Both the position numbers and the translations under genes were made by a program. 37,630 nucleotides of DNA from CAYVQE01 sp964633205. Lineage in GTDB: Bacteria > Myxococcota > B64-G9. Numbering within the stretch: the first letter of the stretch is position 1; each line of letters opens with the position of its first letter. The notes beneath the pieces were generated by a model, which saw only the letters and a program-made list of their open reading frames with translations, was not told the DNA's origin and searched no databases. Shown in pieces: positions 7,613 to 18,247 of the stretch. Location of the stretch: positions 1-37,630 of the forward strand of contig CAZWFN010000051.1 in assembly GCA_964633205.1 (NCBI GenBank), read 5' to 3'.

Positions 7613-8113
7613 ATGAAGACCGAGCAGGGTACAGTCGAGCAACGGATGGAGCGTTTCGAGCGGGTCTGCCGCAATGCCGGCGTCAAGCTGACCCCGCAGC
7701 GGCTGGAGATCTTCCGCGAGGTGGCCGCCAGCGGGGAGCACCCGGACGCGGAGACGGTCTTGCACGGAGTGCGCCGGCGCATCCCCTGCCTGTCGCTGGA
7801 CACGGTCTACCGCGGGCTGTGGCTGCTGGCCGACCTGGGGTTGGTCACCACGCTGGGGCCGGGCCACGAACGCACCCGCTTCGACGCCAACCTGGAACGG
7901 CACCACCATTTCGTGTGCCGCAGCTGCGGCCTGACCCGCGATTTCTACAGCGACGCCCTCGATGGGCTGGAGCTGCCGGACGCGGTCGAGCGACTCGGCC
8001 GGGTGGAGACCACGCAGGTGGAGGTGCGCGGCATCTGCCGCAGCTGTGCTGCAAAACGAGAACGAGGCGAGAAATCCGAAACCGAGGCTCCCCCGCCCGA
8101 AGAGCGGGGATAG
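7613..8113 (+). CDS. perR: Fur-family peroxide-responsive repressor (PerR-like)
   Basis: The 166-residue Fur-family regulator has a winged-helix DNA-binding half (about 10-85) with KLTPQRLEIFREV and LDTVYRGLWLLADLGLV. The C-terminal dimer half has the metal site RFD91-ANLERHHHFVC, D110-FY, and two CxxC structural zinc pairs (C102/C105 and C142/C145). The Asp in RFD and the Asp in RDFY match the regulatory metal ligands of B. subtilis PerR, where Fur proteins usually carry Glu, and H43 matches the first His ligand. Iron-catalysed His oxidation is the known sensing mechanism of PerR. The gene is 22 bp upstream of katG and follows a palindrome-bearing promoter, so H2O2-induced expression of both is expected. 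The C-terminal tail (about 150-166) is charged and not conserved. Confidence 0.88.
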   Translation: MKTEQGTVEQRMERFERVCRNAGVKLTPQRLEIFREVAASGEHPDAETVLHGVRRRIPCLSLDTVYRGLWLLADLGLVTTLGPGHERTRFDANLERHHHFVCRSCGLTRDFYSDALDGLELPDAVERLGRVETTQVEVRGICRSCAAKRERGEKSETEAPPPEERG

Positions 8114-8135
8114 GCGAAACACGAGGAGGGGCGAG

Positions 8136-10355
<2,220 letters not shown>

Positions 10356-10365
10356 ACCCGGCGCC

Positions 10366-10539
10366 GGCTTTGACATCGCCGCCGCGCTCTACAAGCGCAG
10401 CCTGCTGTTTCCAGACGACCCTCAGACGGGCGAGCTGCTACAGCCCCACATCGAGCTGACCTACGAGACCTGGGCCGCCATGCGCTTCGACCCCAACGCA
10501 GCCGTCACCCTGGCCCTGCGGTCGATTCGATCCCAGTGA
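10366..10539 (+). pseudogene. Unidentified coding remnant without start codon
   Basis: Directly after katG a frame reads GFDIAAALYKRSLLF and on through HIELTYETWAAMRF to a TGA at 10537-10539. It has no start codon of its own but shows codon usage like its neighbours. It looks like an internal piece of a larger gene, cut off at both ends. Its right end coincides with the point where the minus-strand DUF4411 gene is truncated, so the two fragments meet at a recombination junction near 10515-10540. I do not recognise the family. Confidence 0.4.
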
Positions 10540-10798
10540 TGGATGCTATTGCTTGCAGTTGCTGATCGATTGGCCTGAAGATTTCATAGCGAGCCTTCAG
10601 CCATTTGTGCAACCCATCGTCCCTTCGCTCGGTTTCCCGCAGAACCTCATCCGGTGCAATGAGGCGTCCGTCGTGCGCCAGGCCTTCCATCCTGTCCCAG
10701 AATGAAGGGAAGGCCTCGATGGGATAGGCCTCATTCCAGCCCCGGATCAGAGAACTCGTATCGATGCAGTAAGCCGGCTTTTGGGCGGCCGGACTCAT
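10505..10798 (-). CDS. Truncated DUF4411 (PIN-like) toxin
   Basis: About 97 residues matching the N-terminal half of DUF4411 proteins, PIN-like putative toxins usually near 160 residues. YCIDTSSLIRGWNEAYP holds the first catalytic Asp. FPSFWDRMEGLAHDGRLIAPDEVLRE and the DGLHKWLKARYEIF helix follow. The family then has an ADPWVIA-type second acidic block, which is absent: after QLQAIASIT the frame runs into unrelated sequence and stops. Without the second acidic cluster nuclease activity is unlikely. The start could be ATG 10798 or GTG 10804, both touching the stop of the upstream ImmA gene, so the two were one operon. This XRE/ImmA plus DUF4411 pairing is a recurrent module in bacteria. Confidence 0.7.
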   Translation of the reverse strand: MSPAAQKPAYCIDTSSLIRGWNEAYPIEAFPSFWDRMEGLAHDGRLIAPDEVLRETERRDDGLHKWLKARYEIFRPIDQQLQAIASITGIESTAGPG

Positions 10799-10804
10799 GG
10801 ACAC

Positions 10805-11962
10805 CTAGCCGATCGCGGACTGCAGCAGCCGCTGTAGTCTGGGAACCTTCACTTCCAGGTAGGCCGAGGCATCATTGGCGGATATCCTTCCCTGCTGCAG
10901 CGCGGACATGACGCCGACAATCAGCGGCCGGCCGAGCTTGACCCTTTTGTTTCGATAGTAGTCTCCGCCAGTTGACGGTTTTTTATCCGCATTGCTCAGA
11001 TATTCCTCGCGCTTGCGCCGGTAGAAAGCTCGATTGGTCAGCCCGAGGGCCAGCAAGCGGCGGACGACGACCTCTTCGCTCACGTTGTAGCGGAGCCTGA
11101 GATCGGCGAGTTCATCGGCATCCCATGCGGCTCCACCCCGATGGTGCTGGACCGCGGCGGTTCTGCGCAGATCGCCTTCCGGAACCAGAGTCTCGCCGGC
11201 CACCTGGTTGCAGAACACCTCGACCCGGTCGATCTCGCTCGGACTGTCGGTCGTCTCGTGCAGGTCGCACTTGCCCGATTCGCCCAACATCAAGTGGGCG
11301 AACTCGTGGAGCATCGAAAAGATCCTCGCGGTCGGCGCATCCTTGGCATTGACCGCGATGACCGGCAGGCGGTCGTCCGCGATCGAAAATCCGCGCGCCT
11401 CGCGGACGGACACTCCGCTGAATTGAAGGCAGATGACACCGAGCTTCTCGATGGCACTGCGCCAGCCGTCCATGGCCTGGTAGGCATTCTGCCATTCGTG
11501 CTGTTGCTCCAAGCCCAGGCCCAAGGCTCCGCGAATCCGGGCGGCCACGGTCGTCGAAGCTTCTGACAGGCGGCCCTCGAGAGCGAAGTCCGGCAGGTCG
11601 AGGTCCGCAAGGGTGAACACCTCTTTCGCGATCTCGCGCATCTGGTATGCCCAGCGGATTTCAGCTGCCAGCTCTGGGCTCTCCTCGTAGTCGAGCTGGG
11701 TCGGGATGCGCCTGAAGTCGCGCAGGGCATCGAAATCGCGGGGCGGCTCGGGCAGGTAGAAAACGGCCAGGGGACGCTTGTAGAGCGCGGCCAGCTTTCG
11801 CAGTTGGCCGACGGTGCAGCTCTGCTCGCCCCGCTCCCATGCCTCGACGCGTTCTGCGGTCACCCCGGCCTTCTTGGCCGCCTCGGCGATCGAACGGCGA
11901 GCCGACTTGCGAGCCCAGACGAGAAGCTCCGGTTTGACAGCAGCCTCGACTCTTCGTCCCAT
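10805..11962 (-). CDS. XRE-family regulator with ImmA/IrrE metallopeptidase domain (COG2856)
   Basis: This 385-residue protein has an N-terminal helix-turn-helix of the XRE type (about 12-65: ARRSIAEAAKKAGVTAERVEAWERG, and so on). A zinc-peptidase domain of the ImmA/IrrE family follows, with the H219-E-F-A-H223 motif in MLHEFAHLMLG. In ImmA the peptidase cleaves a phage repressor; in this fused form the protein probably acts as antitoxin and regulator for the adjacent DUF4411 gene. The C-terminal part (about 290-385) is helical and not recognised. The whole gene looks intact, unlike its partner. The start is ATG 11962. The module lies between katG and a duplicated katG tail. Confidence 0.87.
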   Translation of the reverse strand: MGRRVEAAVKPELLVWARKSARRSIAEAAKKAGVTAERVEAWERGEQSCTVGQLRKLAALYKRPLAVFYLPEPPRDFDALRDFRRIPTQLDYEESPELAAEIRWAYQMREIAKEVFTLADLDLPDFALEGRLSEASTTVAARIRGALGLGLEQQHEWQNAYQAMDGWRSAIEKLGVICLQFSGVSVREARGFSIADDRLPVIAVNAKDAPTARIFSMLHEFAHLMLGESGKCDLHETTDSPSEIDRVEVFCNQVAGETLVPEGDLRRTAAVQHHRGGAAWDADELADLRLRYNVSEEVVVRRLLALGLTNRAFYRRKREEYLSNADKKPSTGGDYYRNKRVKLGRPLIVGVMSALQQGRISANDASAYLEVKVPRLQRLLQSAIG

Positions 11963-12083
11963 GTGGTTCGAACTCCCGTATCCCGTCTACCAGCCAGGTC
12001 TGACGCCAGTGCTTGTCTCGACCCCGATCGCCGCAACCCCGTTGGATCCGATCATGCCCATGATCGAATCGAATTGCCAGAGC

Positions 12084-12159
12084 GACCAGGAGCTGGTGCA
12101 CTACTTCGTCGCCGCCTGGAACAAGTTGATGAACCTCGACCGCTTCGACCTGCGCTGAA
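12084..12159 (+). repeat. katG 3'-end direct repeat, copy 2 (orphan)
   Basis: This copy encodes ELVHYFVAAWNKLMNLDRFDLR and a stop, with four base changes from the katG end at 10281-10356. No katG sequence is recognisable upstream of it; 11963-12083 holds only the presumed promoter of the ImmA gene. The copy sits in the 313-bp gap between the ImmA gene and the lipoprotein gene at 12276, and I see nothing else recognisable there. Confidence 0.83.
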
Positions 12160-12275
12160 AAGCCGACGGATTGCACTGCCCGCGGCCCGCGGTAGAATGG
12201 TGCCCAGCGGCCGGCAGGCGTTGGCGGATGGCGCGGCCCGGCCGCGATCGGCAACCGCTCTTCTGGAGGTGACCG

Positions 12276-13376
12276 TTGGCCCAACACCCCCGTGGCCGTA
12301 AGTGCTCCGACTTGCGCCGGGCGCCCTGCAGCGCGCTGCTGCTCGCGCTGCTGGCCGCCGGTGCCGCGGCGGGCTGCGCCCAGAAGAGTTCGGACTGCGC
12401 CTGTCCGCCGGCGCACGAGGCGGGCAAGGCCGAGACGCGGGCCTTTCTATCCAAGAACAGAGACCACTATGAGCGCGCCATTCGCCGCGCCCGCGCCTGG
12501 CTCGACGGCCTGACGGTCGATCCGGCTGCGTTGCGCGCTGCCGGCATCAAGGGCAAAAAAAAGCTGGTGGAACTGCTCGACGCCTATGTCCGCTTGCACG
12601 CCATCGCAACAGAACAGGACAGGCGGCGGATACTCGAGCGCATCAAGTCCGTGGTGGCGGTGACCTACACGCCCGCGTACCACAACATGGGCAGCATCGG
12701 CGACAAACAGTTCAAACAGGACGCCACCTCCTATCTGCGCGCTGCCTGGCTGATGGAGCGGCTCGGACTGGACACCGCGATGTACCGGCGGGAAATCGCC
12801 CAGGTCCACGGTCGGCTCAACAGCCACATGCGCCGGCGCGGTCCGAATCAACGAATGGCCTTCCACCTGTACTACGAGCACTTCGGACTCGAGGAGCCCT
12901 TCGACCTGGCTGCGGGGTTCAAGGCCGGCCTCGTCACCTCGCGGCTGAGCCCCTACTCGTACGACTCCAGGCTGAAAGTCTATCACCTCACCCACGAGGT
13001 CTTCGTGCCCTATGAGTTCGGCGCCAGGCTCGACGCCGACTTCTTCTCGCCGGCGGATCGCGACTACCTGCGCCACGCCCTGGACCGACTCACGGTCCAC
13101 TACATCATGCGCGACGATCCGGATCTCACCGCCGAGTTGGTCTCCTGCTTGCGTTACCTGCGGCTGACGGAGCTGCCGGTGTACCGCGAGGGGCTGACCT
13201 ACCTGTTGCTGGCGCAACGAGACGACGGCAAATGGGGCAACTACGAACACCTTCGGAAGCGGTACGGCGATCTCGTCGATCAAGGGTTCTATTTGCACAC
13301 TACCATGGTGGCAATCGGGGCTCTCAGTGTCGCCTTCGATTTCCCGCAACAGCCGCGCGCCGGAGATGAGACGTGA
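12276..13376 (+). CDS. Uncharacterised lipoprotein, helical-repeat-like
   Basis: The 366-residue product is not recognised. Its N-terminus has a basic stretch, a hydrophobic run (ALLLALLAAGAAAGC) and a lipobox-like AAGC, so it is probably a lipoprotein anchored to a membrane and facing the periplasm. The rest is mostly helical and rich in Leu, Arg and Tyr. It has repeated segments that could form an alpha/alpha-toroid-like or HEAT-like solenoid, for example LPVYREGLTYLLLAQRDDGKWG near the end, which recalls terpenoid-cyclase-like repeats. The start is taken as TTG 12276 because GGAGGT (12265-12270) sits 5 nt upstream. It is followed 97 bp later by a cysteine desulfurase, but the two need not be linked. 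Confidence 0.65.
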   Translation: MAQHPRGRKCSDLRRAPCSALLLALLAAGAAAGCAQKSSDCACPPAHEAGKAETRAFLSKNRDHYERAIRRARAWLDGLTVDPAALRAAGIKGKKKLVELLDAYVRLHAIATEQDRRRILERIKSVVAVTYTPAYHNMGSIGDKQFKQDATSYLRAAWLMERLGLDTAMYRREIAQVHGRLNSHMRRRGPNQRMAFHLYYEHFGLEEPFDLAAGFKAGLVTSRLSPYSYDSRLKVYHLTHEVFVPYEFGARLDADFFSPADRDYLRHALDRLTVHYIMRDDPDLTAELVSCLRYLRLTELPVYREGLTYLLLAQRDDGKWGNYEHLRKRYGDLVDQGFYLHTTMVAIGALSVAFDFPQQPRAGDET

Positions 13377-13473
13377 CCGCCCGCGAGTGGGCGGCGACAA
13401 CGCAGCGCTGCAGGCCGGCGCTGCCAAACGCCCCGGGTGAACTCCGGGCCCAGCGACGACGGGTTCGATCAGC

Positions 13474-14604
13474 ATGAACGATCCGATCTACCTCGACCAC
13501 AACGCGACCACGCCGCTGCTGCCCGAGGTGGTGGCGGCGATGCTGCCTTTTCTGCGCGAGCACTTCGGCAACCCGTCGAGCGGCCACCTGTACGGGCAGC
13601 GGGCCCGCGACGCCGTCGTGACGGCCCGCGGCCAGGTGGCGGCGCTCATCGGGGCCGGGCCCGCAGAGATCGTGTTCACCTCCGGCGGCACCGAGGCCAA
13701 CAACCTGGCCATCCGCGGCAGCACCGCGGCCCGCTCGGGCAAAAAGCACCTGATCACCTCGGCCATCGAGCACCCGGCGACGACGCAGCCCTGCCGGCTG
13801 CTGGAGCGCCGGGGCTGGACGGTCAGCTGGCTGGGGGTGGACGAGCGCGGCCGCGTGCGCGAACAGGAGCTGCGCCGGGCGCTGGGCGACGGGACCGCGC
13901 TGGTGACGCTGATGCACGCCAACAACGAGACCGGCACGCTGCAGCCGATCGCCGAGGTGGCGCGTTGGGTACATGACGCGGGCGCGCTGCTGCACACCGA
14001 CGCGGCGCAGTCGGTGGGCAAGGTCGAGGTGCGGGTGGACGCGCTGGGGGTGGATCTGCTGTCCATCGCCGGCCACAAGCTCTATGGGCCCAAGGGAGTG
14101 GGCGCGCTGTACGTCCGCGGCGGGGTCGAGCTGGAGCCGGTGCTGCGCGGTGCCGGTCACGAGCGCGGGCTGCGGCCGGGCACCGAGAACGTGGCCGCGA
14201 TCGCGGGCCTCGGCGCCGCGAGTGAAATCGCCGCCGCCGCGCTCGACGCGGAGTCGGCGCGGCTGCGCGCCCTGCGCGACGAGCTGTGGGCGCGGCTCGA
14301 AGCGCAGGTGCCCGGCATCGCGCTCAACGGCCACCCGTCGCTGCGCCTGCCCAATACGCTGAACGTGCGATTTCCCGGCGTCGCCGGCAGCGCCGTGCTG
14401 GCCGGCGCACCGCAGCTCGCCGCCTCCACCGGCTCCGCCTGCCACGCCGGCGGCGAGACCGCCTCGGCGGTGCTGCTGGCCATGGGCCTGCCGGCCGACG
14501 AGGCCCTCGGCGCGGTCCGCCTCTCACTCGGTCGCGCGACCACCCGCGACGACATCCAGCGCGCGGCCGAGCAGCTGGCCCGGGCGTGGAGCGCCCTGAC
14601 CTGA
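13474..14604 (+). CDS. Cysteine desulfurase (NifS/IscS family, class V aminotransferase)
   Basis: This 376-residue PLP enzyme takes sulfur (or selenium from selenocysteine) off the amino acid and passes it as persulfide or selenide. The start YLDHNATTP is the family hallmark. The PLP Lys is K202 in SIAGHKLYGPKG, and the catalytic Cys is C323 in STGSACHAGG, within a short loop of the NifS/IscS (group I) type. HTDAAQSVGK holds the PLP-binding Asp. No iscU, iscR or sufE lies next to it, so it is not part of a standard Fe-S operon. In a genome with a selenoprotein it could supply selenium to SelD, but the sequence alone does not show this. Confidence 0.92.
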   Translation: MNDPIYLDHNATTPLLPEVVAAMLPFLREHFGNPSSGHLYGQRARDAVVTARGQVAALIGAGPAEIVFTSGGTEANNLAIRGSTAARSGKKHLITSAIEHPATTQPCRLLERRGWTVSWLGVDERGRVREQELRRALGDGTALVTLMHANNETGTLQPIAEVARWVHDAGALLHTDAAQSVGKVEVRVDALGVDLLSIAGHKLYGPKGVGALYVRGGVELEPVLRGAGHERGLRPGTENVAAIAGLGAASEIAAAALDAESARLRALRDELWARLEAQVPGIALNGHPSLRLPNTLNVRFPGVAGSAVLAGAPQLAASTGSACHAGGETASAVLLAMGLPADEALGAVRLSLGRATTRDDIQRAAEQLARAWSALT

Positions 14605-14777
14605 CGCACCGGGATCGACCGAGGTTGAACGAGAGTCCATCGAGAGTACCCCAGGCGAGGTGGCGGTTCCCCTCGTCAGCAGCTATTCCTCATCCCGCAA
14701 TAGGCGCTTGGTGATGCCCGAACGACGACATGTTGGTCGAAACGGATGCAACCACAAAAGAGCGGGCACGATTAAGC

Positions 14778-15869
14778 CTACACCCGACGCAAGCGATGTC
14801 TTGCGTCTGGTGTAGGTTCTTCTTCCAGGCTCGACCACCCTTTGCGTTCAAGCGCCTTCGCTGCAATCCCGATCTGCCGAGGCGTGAAGCGCCGTTTGCG
14901 CTCATTCCAGCCGTGGAAGCCCGCCACCAGGTCGTCTCTGGAAGTCAGATTCTCGCGACACATCAACCAGTGGGCGGATGCCAGCAGTTCCAACCCGTAG
15001 GGGGACTCGAAGCCTTCGATGAGCTCGGCGACCCGTTCGAAGTGGGTTCGGGTCGTGGTGTGCTCCTCCGCCTCGATCAGGCGGGCGGCATCCTCGGTGG
15101 CACCCGGCACCAGGGTCAACTCCTTGGCTGGAGCATCGCCGCCCGCAGCGTAGCCGGAGATCATATAGCCCTCGATCGCGTGGAGTACGTGCCGCAAGTT
15201 TTCGGCATAGGGTCCATACAGACCTTTCACGAACCGCAACCGCAAGGGCTCTCCCGCTTCTTGCATGAAGTACATGAGCTTGTGCACCTCGAGCAGCGAC
15301 ACCGCCGGATCCAGCAAGCCGCCGAGGTAGCGGTTCATCAACTCGACGAGCACAGCGCGCCCGGGGGTCATCTTCGGCACCTTGCGGCTGCGGGCCATCT
15401 TCTGAGCCGCCGGAGCGCCACCGGGTTCATAAACCACCACGCTCACGCTCGGCAACCTGGCCAGCGCCGCTTCGATGCGCGAACGGACATCCGGCCAGCT
15501 CAGCCCACCGAGGCCGCTTCCGAGCGGCGGGATGGCGATGCTTCGAATATTGCGCTTTCGGATCACCTCCACCAAGGCATCGAGGCCCGCTTCGATGTCC
15601 TCGATCCGGCTTTTGCCGCGCCAATGGCGCTTGGTGGGAAAATTGACGATGTAGCGCGGTGGAACCAGCCGTCCCATCTCGAACACGAACAGGCGTCCCG
15701 GAACCACCTCGCCACGCTTGCAGGCCGCCGCGTAGGCCTCGAAGTTTGCCGGATAAGCCCTTTTGAACTGAAGCGCGATACCCCGGCCCATGACCCCCAC
15801 GCAGTTGACGGTGTTGACCAGGGCCTCCGCCTCACTTCTCAGAATATCACCACGCGTGTACTCGATCAT
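14778..15869 (-). CDS. darG: DarG-like macrodomain DNA ADP-ribosylglycohydrolase (antitoxin)
   Basis: The 363-residue protein opens with a macrodomain (about 1-150): GDILRSEAEALVNTVNCVGVMGRGIALQFKRAYP and PPLGSGLGGLSW form the ADP-ribose pocket of the DarG/TARG1 class. A C-terminal domain (about 180-363) is typical of long DarG proteins and is thought to bind DarT. DarG removes ADP-ribose from thymidine in DNA, undoing the toxin. ATG 15869 is chosen over GTG 15878 because GAGG precedes it by 8 nt. The gene is 24 bp downstream of darT, in the usual toxin-first order, so the pair should be co-transcribed. Confidence 0.92.
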   Translation of the reverse strand: MIEYTRGDILRSEAEALVNTVNCVGVMGRGIALQFKRAYPANFEAYAAACKRGEVVPGRLFVFEMGRLVPPRYIVNFPTKRHWRGKSRIEDIEAGLDALVEVIRKRNIRSIAIPPLGSGLGGLSWPDVRSRIEAALARLPSVSVVVYEPGGAPAAQKMARSRKVPKMTPGRAVLVELMNRYLGGLLDPAVSLLEVHKLMYFMQEAGEPLRLRFVKGLYGPYAENLRHVLHAIEGYMISGYAAGGDAPAKELTLVPGATEDAARLIEAEEHTTTRTHFERVAELIEGFESPYGLELLASAHWLMCRENLTSRDDLVAGFHGWNERKRRFTPRQIGIAAKALERKGWSSLEEEPTPDARHRLRRV

Positions 15870-15893
15870 GGTCAACACCTCACTCGCAACGGC

Positions 15894-16535
15894 TCAATAG
15901 TACCATTCATCGATGACTTCCACACGTGGTCTGTGCCCCGACGCCGGCAGCGATGCCAACACCTGCCGGTATGTCGCCTCGTTGCACGAACCGATGCGTT
16001 CGACGAGCGTCCATGGGAAACTGAGTTCGATGAGGAACTCCGCCTGCTTTCCATCCTTGCAGCACATCCAGTCTTGGGTCTGCACGGCATCCCAGTCGAT
16101 CTCGTGGAGCTGCGACAAATCCGCGCGGTCCTCGAAAAAATGAGATCCGGCATTGGACAGCGTATAAGCCCATCGCCGTTCCTGACTGTTTGCCCAGGCA
16201 ACCGCTGTACGCAGATCTGCTTCCAGGTGGACGACCGGGTCCTGCCCGCCCCGGTACTCGAGTTCTGGATGGTTGGCCTTGTGGATCATGTAGAGCATCA
16301 CAGAGCGTGGGCAAAAATAGAACGGAACGCAGCTACCCACCTTCAGGTTCGGATGGCTGTGCAGGGCCAGCTCGTGCAAGCGTCGGTTCTTGATCCTGCT
16401 CATCCCGACGGCCGTACCGCCTGACTGCCGTCTCAACACCTCTGCGTCGCACCACAAGCACTCGTCGGCCACAATCGACGGCAGTCGGTCCACATGGACA
16501 ATGTGGTAGATCTTCGGATGTGTCGGCATGGCCAT
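15894..16535 (-). CDS. darT: DarT-like ssDNA thymidine ADP-ribosyltransferase (toxin, DUF4433)
   Basis: The 213-residue protein has DarT hallmarks: YHIVHVDRLPSI near the N-terminus for NAD+ binding, PFYFCPRSVMLY, and a C-terminal KQAEFLIE with E166 as the likely catalytic Glu. DarT modifies thymidine in single-stranded DNA using NAD+, which blocks replication. In several bacteria DarTG stops phage growth. The length matches intact family members and no active-site residue is visibly lost. ATG 16535 has GAGG 10 nt upstream. The 196 bp upstream should hold the operon promoter, but I found no clear boxes. Confidence 0.92.
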   Translation of the reverse strand: MAMPTHPKIYHIVHVDRLPSIVADECLWCDAEVLRRQSGGTAVGMSRIKNRRLHELALHSHPNLKVGSCVPFYFCPRSVMLYMIHKANHPELEYRGGQDPVVHLEADLRTAVAWANSQERRWAYTLSNAGSHFFEDRADLSQLHEIDWDAVQTQDWMCCKDGKQAEFLIELSFPWTLVERIGSCNEATYRQVLASLPASGHRPRVEVIDEWYY

Positions 16536-16731
16536 GGTTCAGGTGCCTCATTCGCGCGGGTGGTCGAGCTATTGGAGCCCGACACGTAGCCCGGGGACCA
16601 GAATGAGAATACCACCACCGGGCTCATCCGAAACCCAAAGCGAATTCTTTGGCAAATCGCCCGGTACCTCGACTTGGCTTATGCCCCGGTTCCGGTCACC
16701 TGTGCCGCCGGCAACCCAGGCCGCGTGTCGT

Positions 16732-17349
16732 TCAGTCCTCGTGCTCCTCGCCGCGCAGGCCCTCGATGCCCTCCTTGAGTAGCCAGGGGACCATCAGCAG
16801 GGCGGCGATCGGATCGGCCCACCACCAGCCGGCGGCGGCGTTGGCGACCAGACCGAGCAGCAGGGCGAAGGACAGGTAGGAGCAGGCCAGCGTCTCCTTG
16901 GCCTCGGCGCGCAAAGCCCGGGAGCCGATCTCGCGCGCCGCGCGCAGCTTGCCCCAGGAGACCAGCGGCATGATGACCAGCGAGGCGACGGCCAGCGCGA
17001 TGCCGACCGGGCTTTCGGCGGGCGCGGCCTCGTGCAACAGGGTCCAGCCGGCCTGGGCGGTGACGTAGAGCGCCAGCAGCAGGAAGGTGATCCCGACGAT
17101 CTGGTGGACGCGGCGCTCGGTGCGCTCCAGCCGCTCGCCGCTGGCGCCGCGGGCCTCGACCCACAGGCGCCAGAGCAGGGCCGCGGCGGCGATGCACTCG
17201 ATGATGCTGTCGAGCCCGAAGCCCACCAGCGCCACGCTGTCGGCTTCGGCGCCGCTCCACAGCGCGATGCCCGCCTCGATCAGGTTGTAGGCCATGGTGG
17301 CCACGACCAGCCACAGGCCGATCCGCTGCCAATTGCGAGCTTCGTCCAC
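16732..17349 (-). CDS. Cation transporter of the CDF-like family
   Basis: About 206 residues forming six predicted membrane helices in the cation-diffusion-facilitator pattern, without the long cytosolic C-terminal domain. Helix 2 has SVALVGFGLDSIIECIAAAALL, and helix 5 has KETLACSYLSFALLLG followed by WWWADPIAALL; Asp and His/Glu at these places are the usual metal-binding positions. The protein probably exports a divalent metal across the inner membrane. GTG 17349 is chosen because GGAGG lies 4 nt before it. An upstream ATG (17418) would overlap the acetyltransferase gene by about 20 bp. The metal cannot be named. Confidence 0.8.
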   Translation of the reverse strand: MDEARNWQRIGLWLVVATMAYNLIEAGIALWSGAEADSVALVGFGLDSIIECIAAAALLWRLWVEARGASGERLERTERRVHQIVGITFLLLALYVTAQAGWTLLHEAAPAESPVGIALAVASLVIMPLVSWGKLRAAREIGSRALRAEAKETLACSYLSFALLLGLVANAAAGWWWADPIAALLMVPWLLKEGIEGLRGEEHED

Positions 17350-17395
17350 AGCCCCTCCAATCCTGCTTCTGTGATCGTCCCTTATACGATGTGGC

Positions 17396-18247
17396 TCACC
17401 CGGCTTGTTTGCGGCCATCGCCTGGACAGGCGTCCGGCGGACGCCAGAGATGGACCGCGACCTTGCCGTAGCTGCGAAATCCGAGCCGGTCGTAGACGGC
17501 CTTGCCCGCGGCAGAGGCGCTCAGGCAGCAGACCTTGTAGCCCGCCAGCCGCGCGATCGCCAGCGGCCATAGCGTCATCGCACTGCCGACGCCGCGGCCC
17601 CGTACCGATTCCGCGGTGGCCACATTGGCCAATCCCGCGAGCCCGGCGGCCGAGATCAGGGTGGCCGCGCCCACCGGCTTGCCGTCCAGGGTGCCGATGA
17701 AGTGTCGATTGACCGCATCCGCGCTGCCGAAGCCGGCCGCGGCATAGGCGTCGATCCAGTGCCGGCCCATCGCGGCCGGGATCCCGTGGGCCGGTACGAC
17801 CACCGAGGTCCAGCGGGCCAGCTGCGCCCGGGTGACGACCTCCGCGATCTCGAGCCCCGCTGGCAGCCGGGGCTGCGGCAGCGTTGCCAGCTCGGCCGCC
17901 ATCAAGTGATCCTGCTGCACCCGGGCCGCCCCGGCGCCCTCCAGCAGCGCGCCCAGGTCAGCGGGCGCGCTGGAGGGCGTGACCCACCAGCAGACGGCGC
18001 GCTCGTTGGCGCCGACGGCCTCGATGAGCTGCGCGATGCGGTCGGGTGCGGTCGCCGGAGCCAGCTTGGGGAACATCACGTTGTTGAAAAACGGAAAGTC
18101 GAGATCGCTGCGGGTGAGGATGCAGTCCGGCTGGCGCTCGATCTGCAGCCGCTCCCAGGCTTCCCAGCTCAGCACGCTAGCGGCCAACATCCGCTCCGCG
18201 GCCGCAGCCAGATCCGGGTCCGTCGCTGTCCGAAGCAGCCTCATCAT
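17396..18247 (-). CDS. GNAT-family N-acetyltransferase
   Basis: The 283-residue protein has the GNAT acetyl-CoA motif in its second half: ESVRGRGVGSAMTLWPLAIA gives the R/Q-x-x-G-x-G/A loop, followed by YDRLGFRSYGKVAVHLW, the usual Tyr-containing last strands. The first half (about 1-130) is a separate helical/beta region with conserved Trp residues, as in many two-part GNATs. The substrate is unknown. Its ATG overlaps the stop of the methyltransferase gene by 4 nt (ATGA at 18247-18244), so the two are translated together. Confidence 0.85.
   Translation of the reverse strand: MMRLLRTATDPDLAAAAERMLAASVLSWEAWERLQIERQPDCILTRSDLDFPFFNNVMFPKLAPATAPDRIAQLIEAVGANERAVCWWVTPSSAPADLGALLEGAGAARVQQDHLMAAELATLPQPRLPAGLEIAEVVTRAQLARWTSVVVPAHGIPAAMGRHWIDAYAAAGFGSADAVNRHFIGTLDGKPVGAATLISAAGLAGLANVATAESVRGRGVGSAMTLWPLAIARLAGYKVCCLSASAAGKAVYDRLGFRSYGKVAVHLWRPPDACPGDGRKQAG

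Noticed and set aside
11950..11985. tRNA T-arm-like GTTCGAAC upstream of the ImmA gene
   Set aside because: The flanking bases do not form the T-stem and no acceptor or anticodon arms can be drawn.
14730..16424. 564-residue plus-strand frame
   Set aside because: Antisense to the certain darT and darG genes; no domain.
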